In this document: positions 62,382 through 64,000 of the stretch, one piece after another
Numbering within the stretch: the stretch's first letter is position 1
Layout: each line of letters opens with the position of its first letter
NCBI GenBank assembly: GCA_002389905.1
Contig: DGRE01000071.1
Span: forward strand, 186,001 to 250,000
Source of the DNA: Hungatella sp. UBA4396
GTDB taxonomy: Bacteria > Bacillota > Clostridia > Lachnospirales > Lachnospiraceae
Direction: 5' to 3'
Length of the DNA stretch: 64,000 bases
Program-made: the position numbers and the translations under genes
The notes under the pieces: generated by a model
The model's input: only the letters and a program-made list of their open reading frames with translations
Told to the model about the DNA's origin: nothing
The model's database searches: none

Positions 62382-64000
62382 ATGAAGTTTGAAATAAAGA
62401 ATGCTGATTATGGGAAAAGTCCCTATACCGGCATGACGAGAAAGCATTGGCTGGAGGCCTGCGAGTTTCTGCTGGATGGAATTTTTTCCAATCTATCCTC
62501 CATGGATGACCAGCCTGTAAGCCCCAGGACGGAATTTCATGTAAGCTATCCAAATGCAGGAAGTTCTTCTACGAAAGCCAGCGCAGAAAGATTTGAAGGA
62601 CTTGCCAGAAGCTTTCTCATTGCAGCTCCTCTCCTTCACAACCGCCCGGAATCTGTAATCAGAGGCTTTTCGGTGGGAGAGTATTACAAACAGCATATTC
62701 TGCAGGCAATGACTCCAGGCAATCCCAATTATTTATTAAACTTAAAAGAACTTCTTGCCATAGCCAAGCCCGGTGAGAAAGCATTTCAGCACACCTGTGA
62801 ATGTGCTTCCCTGGTTATTGGATTGGACCAGTGCAGGGAAGCCATATGGGATACCTATACGAAGGAAGAAAAGGACCTCATTGCCGCATACTTATCAGAA
62901 TTTGGCTGCGGGAAGACAACACCACATAACTGGCGTCTGTTTAATATGCTGATTCTTGGATTTTTGCATAAAGAAGGGTATGAAATCGACAAAGAATTGA
63001 TGAGGGATCATGCCCAGGTCATCATCTCTTATTATACAGGGGACGGCTGGTACAGGGACGGACACCGGTTTGATTACTATACTCCGTGGGCATTCCACGT
63101 ATACGGCCCCATCTGGAATGTGTGGTACGGCTATGAGGAAGAGCCCTGGATTGCAAATAAGATCGAGCAGTATGCCAATGAAATGGCTGACGTCTTTTCC
63201 TCCATGTTTGATCAGAAAGCACAAGTCACCTTATGGGCCAGAAGCGGCCTTTACCGCAATGCAGCTTCCTCTCCTTATGCCTCTGCCTTTCTGTTAAGGG
63301 AAACTCACGTCAGCCCGGGACTTGCCAGACGGATTAATTCCGGGGCTCTTTTGCAGTTCATCACCAGAGAAGATGTATTTGAAAATGGGGTTCCCACACT
63401 TGGCTTTTACGGACAGTTCCTTCCCATGCTTCAGGACTATAGCTGCAGTTCAAGTCCCTTCTGGATTGCTAATCCGTTTCTGATTCTGACCTATCCGGAG
63501 GATCATCCCTTCTGGACCGATGTGGAAGAGAACGGGGACTGGGACCAGTTAAAGGAAAATGAATTTATGGAAACCGTGATGGACGGTCCGGGGATTGTGT
63601 CTGCACATCAGGGTGGAAACGGAGCCTGCGAGTTTCGAACGGCAAAGGGACTTTTTAAGCCGGATGATGAGTATATCCGGTATTATATCCGCCTCGCATT
63701 TAACAGTCATTTTCCATGGGAAGATTTCGATTACCGGGGAGCAGAGGCCATGCAGTACAGCCTTTTGTATCCCGAGGTGAAATGCGCCCAGGTTCCCAAC
63801 ATCATCATGTACGGCGGAGTAAAGGACGGAGTCTTATACCGAAAGCAATACTTTGACTTCCAGTACAATTTCCAGGGCAGAGCGTCCATTGATCTGGCTG
63901 ATTTTTCCGTGGCAAACGGGCATATCCGGGTGGACAAGATGAGGATACCGGAACCGCCCTTTACTCTGACTATGGGAGCATACGGTTTTCCAAAAGAGCG
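62382..64000 (+). CDS. DUF2264-family protein, truncated by window end
   Basis: An open frame of at least 539 codons running off the window, beginning MKFEIKNADYGKSPYTGMTR. It contains NYLLNLKELLAIAKPGEKAF, YYTGDGWYRDGHRFDYYTPW and SPFWIANPFLILTYPED, all typical of DUF2264, an (alpha/alpha) barrel family related to polysaccharide-degrading enzymes. AAGGAGG lies upstream of the ATG. Divergent AraC regulator suggests carbohydrate-induced expression. Catalytic role unproven. Confidence 0.8.
   Translation, partial: MKFEIKNADYGKSPYTGMTRKHWLEACEFLLDGIFSNLSSMDDQPVSPRTEFHVSYPNAGSSSTKASAERFEGLARSFLIAAPLLHNRPESVIRGFSVGEYYKQHILQAMTPGNPNYLLNLKELLAIAKPGEKAFQHTCECASLVIGLDQCREAIWDTYTKEEKDLIAAYLSEFGCGKTTPHNWRLFNMLILGFLHKEGYEIDKELMRDHAQVIISYYTGDGWYRDGHRFDYYTPWAFHVYGPIWNVWYGYEEEPWIANKIEQYANEMADVFSSMFDQKAQVTLWARSGLYRNAASSPYASAFLLRETHVSPGLARRINSGALLQFITREDVFENGVPTLGFYGQFLPMLQDYSCSSSPFWIANPFLILTYPEDHPFWTDVEENGDWDQLKENEFMETVMDGPGIVSAHQGGNGACEFRTAKGLFKPDDEYIRYYIRLAFNSHFPWEDFDYRGAEAMQYSLLYPEVKCAQVPNIIMYGGVKDGVLYRKQYFDFQYNFQGRASIDLADFSVANGHIRVDKMRIPEPPFTLTMGAYGFPKE

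Noticed and set aside
1..64000. Selenocysteine (in-frame TGA) genes
   Set aside because: yqeB/yqeC suggest selenium use, but every full-length gene read cleanly without an internal TGA; the TGA codons seen were in decayed remnants.

Overview
The window looks like a Lachnospiraceae-type gut clostridium (Enterocloster/Lacrimispora-like). Reasons: strong AGGAGG ribosome sites, moderate GC, the gene families present, and the ygeW/ygeY/dpaL/ssnA/ygfK/hydA purine cluster typical of anaerobic gut Firmicutes. No rRNA, tRNA or CRISPR array was recognised.

Region 1 (1-19.7 kb) is a purine-catabolism and molybdenum/selenium-cofactor supercluster. ygeW, ygeY, dpaL and a YheO-type regulator lie on the minus strand. 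Divergent to them run ssnA, ygfK, hydA, yqeC, a ModE-like HTH, a MoeA-like protein, moaC, moaA, a MOSC protein, a MogA/MoaB protein, yqeB, modABC and mocA. Many of these genes overlap by a few bases. The set would open, deaminate and decarbamoylate purine rings and supply Moco, but no molybdo-hydroxylase lies inside the window.

Region 2 (19.7-54.9 kb) is an accessory island. It is bounded by the 3' end of mocA plus its terminator on the left and a decayed copy of that same 3' end and terminator on the right. A LytTR response regulator sits near each end. The core (20.7-42.9 kb) is a Gram-positive contractile-injection-like system: VWA membrane protein, sheath-like protein, two tube-like paralogues, DnaJ, two FHA proteins, two PP2C-like membrane proteins, a large Hsp70-like protein, three candidate baseplate proteins, a PAAR-like DUF4280 protein, two VgrG-like spikes, a DcrB-like candidate chaperone, a pentapeptide-repeat protein and a 633-residue modular toxin. 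The proteobacterial membrane complex (TssJLM) and ClpV are absent. Downstream (42.9-51.6 kb) is an AT-rich graveyard of immunity genes, an orphan toxin tail, an IS110 element and transposase remnants. A 15-bp identity in the same reading frame links the full toxin to the orphan tail and marks a likely cassette-exchange point.

Region 3 (54.9-64 kb) resumes chromosomal content on the minus and plus strands: a polar amino-acid-type ABC transporter, two PuuE-like polysaccharide-deacetylase-family hydrolases, a molbindin (again molybdenum), a small conserved protein, citC, an AraC regulator and a truncated DUF2264 gene. A promoter at 59.64 kb has the same tandem-repeat architecture as the promoter of the first LytTR regulator, suggesting one regulator controls both.
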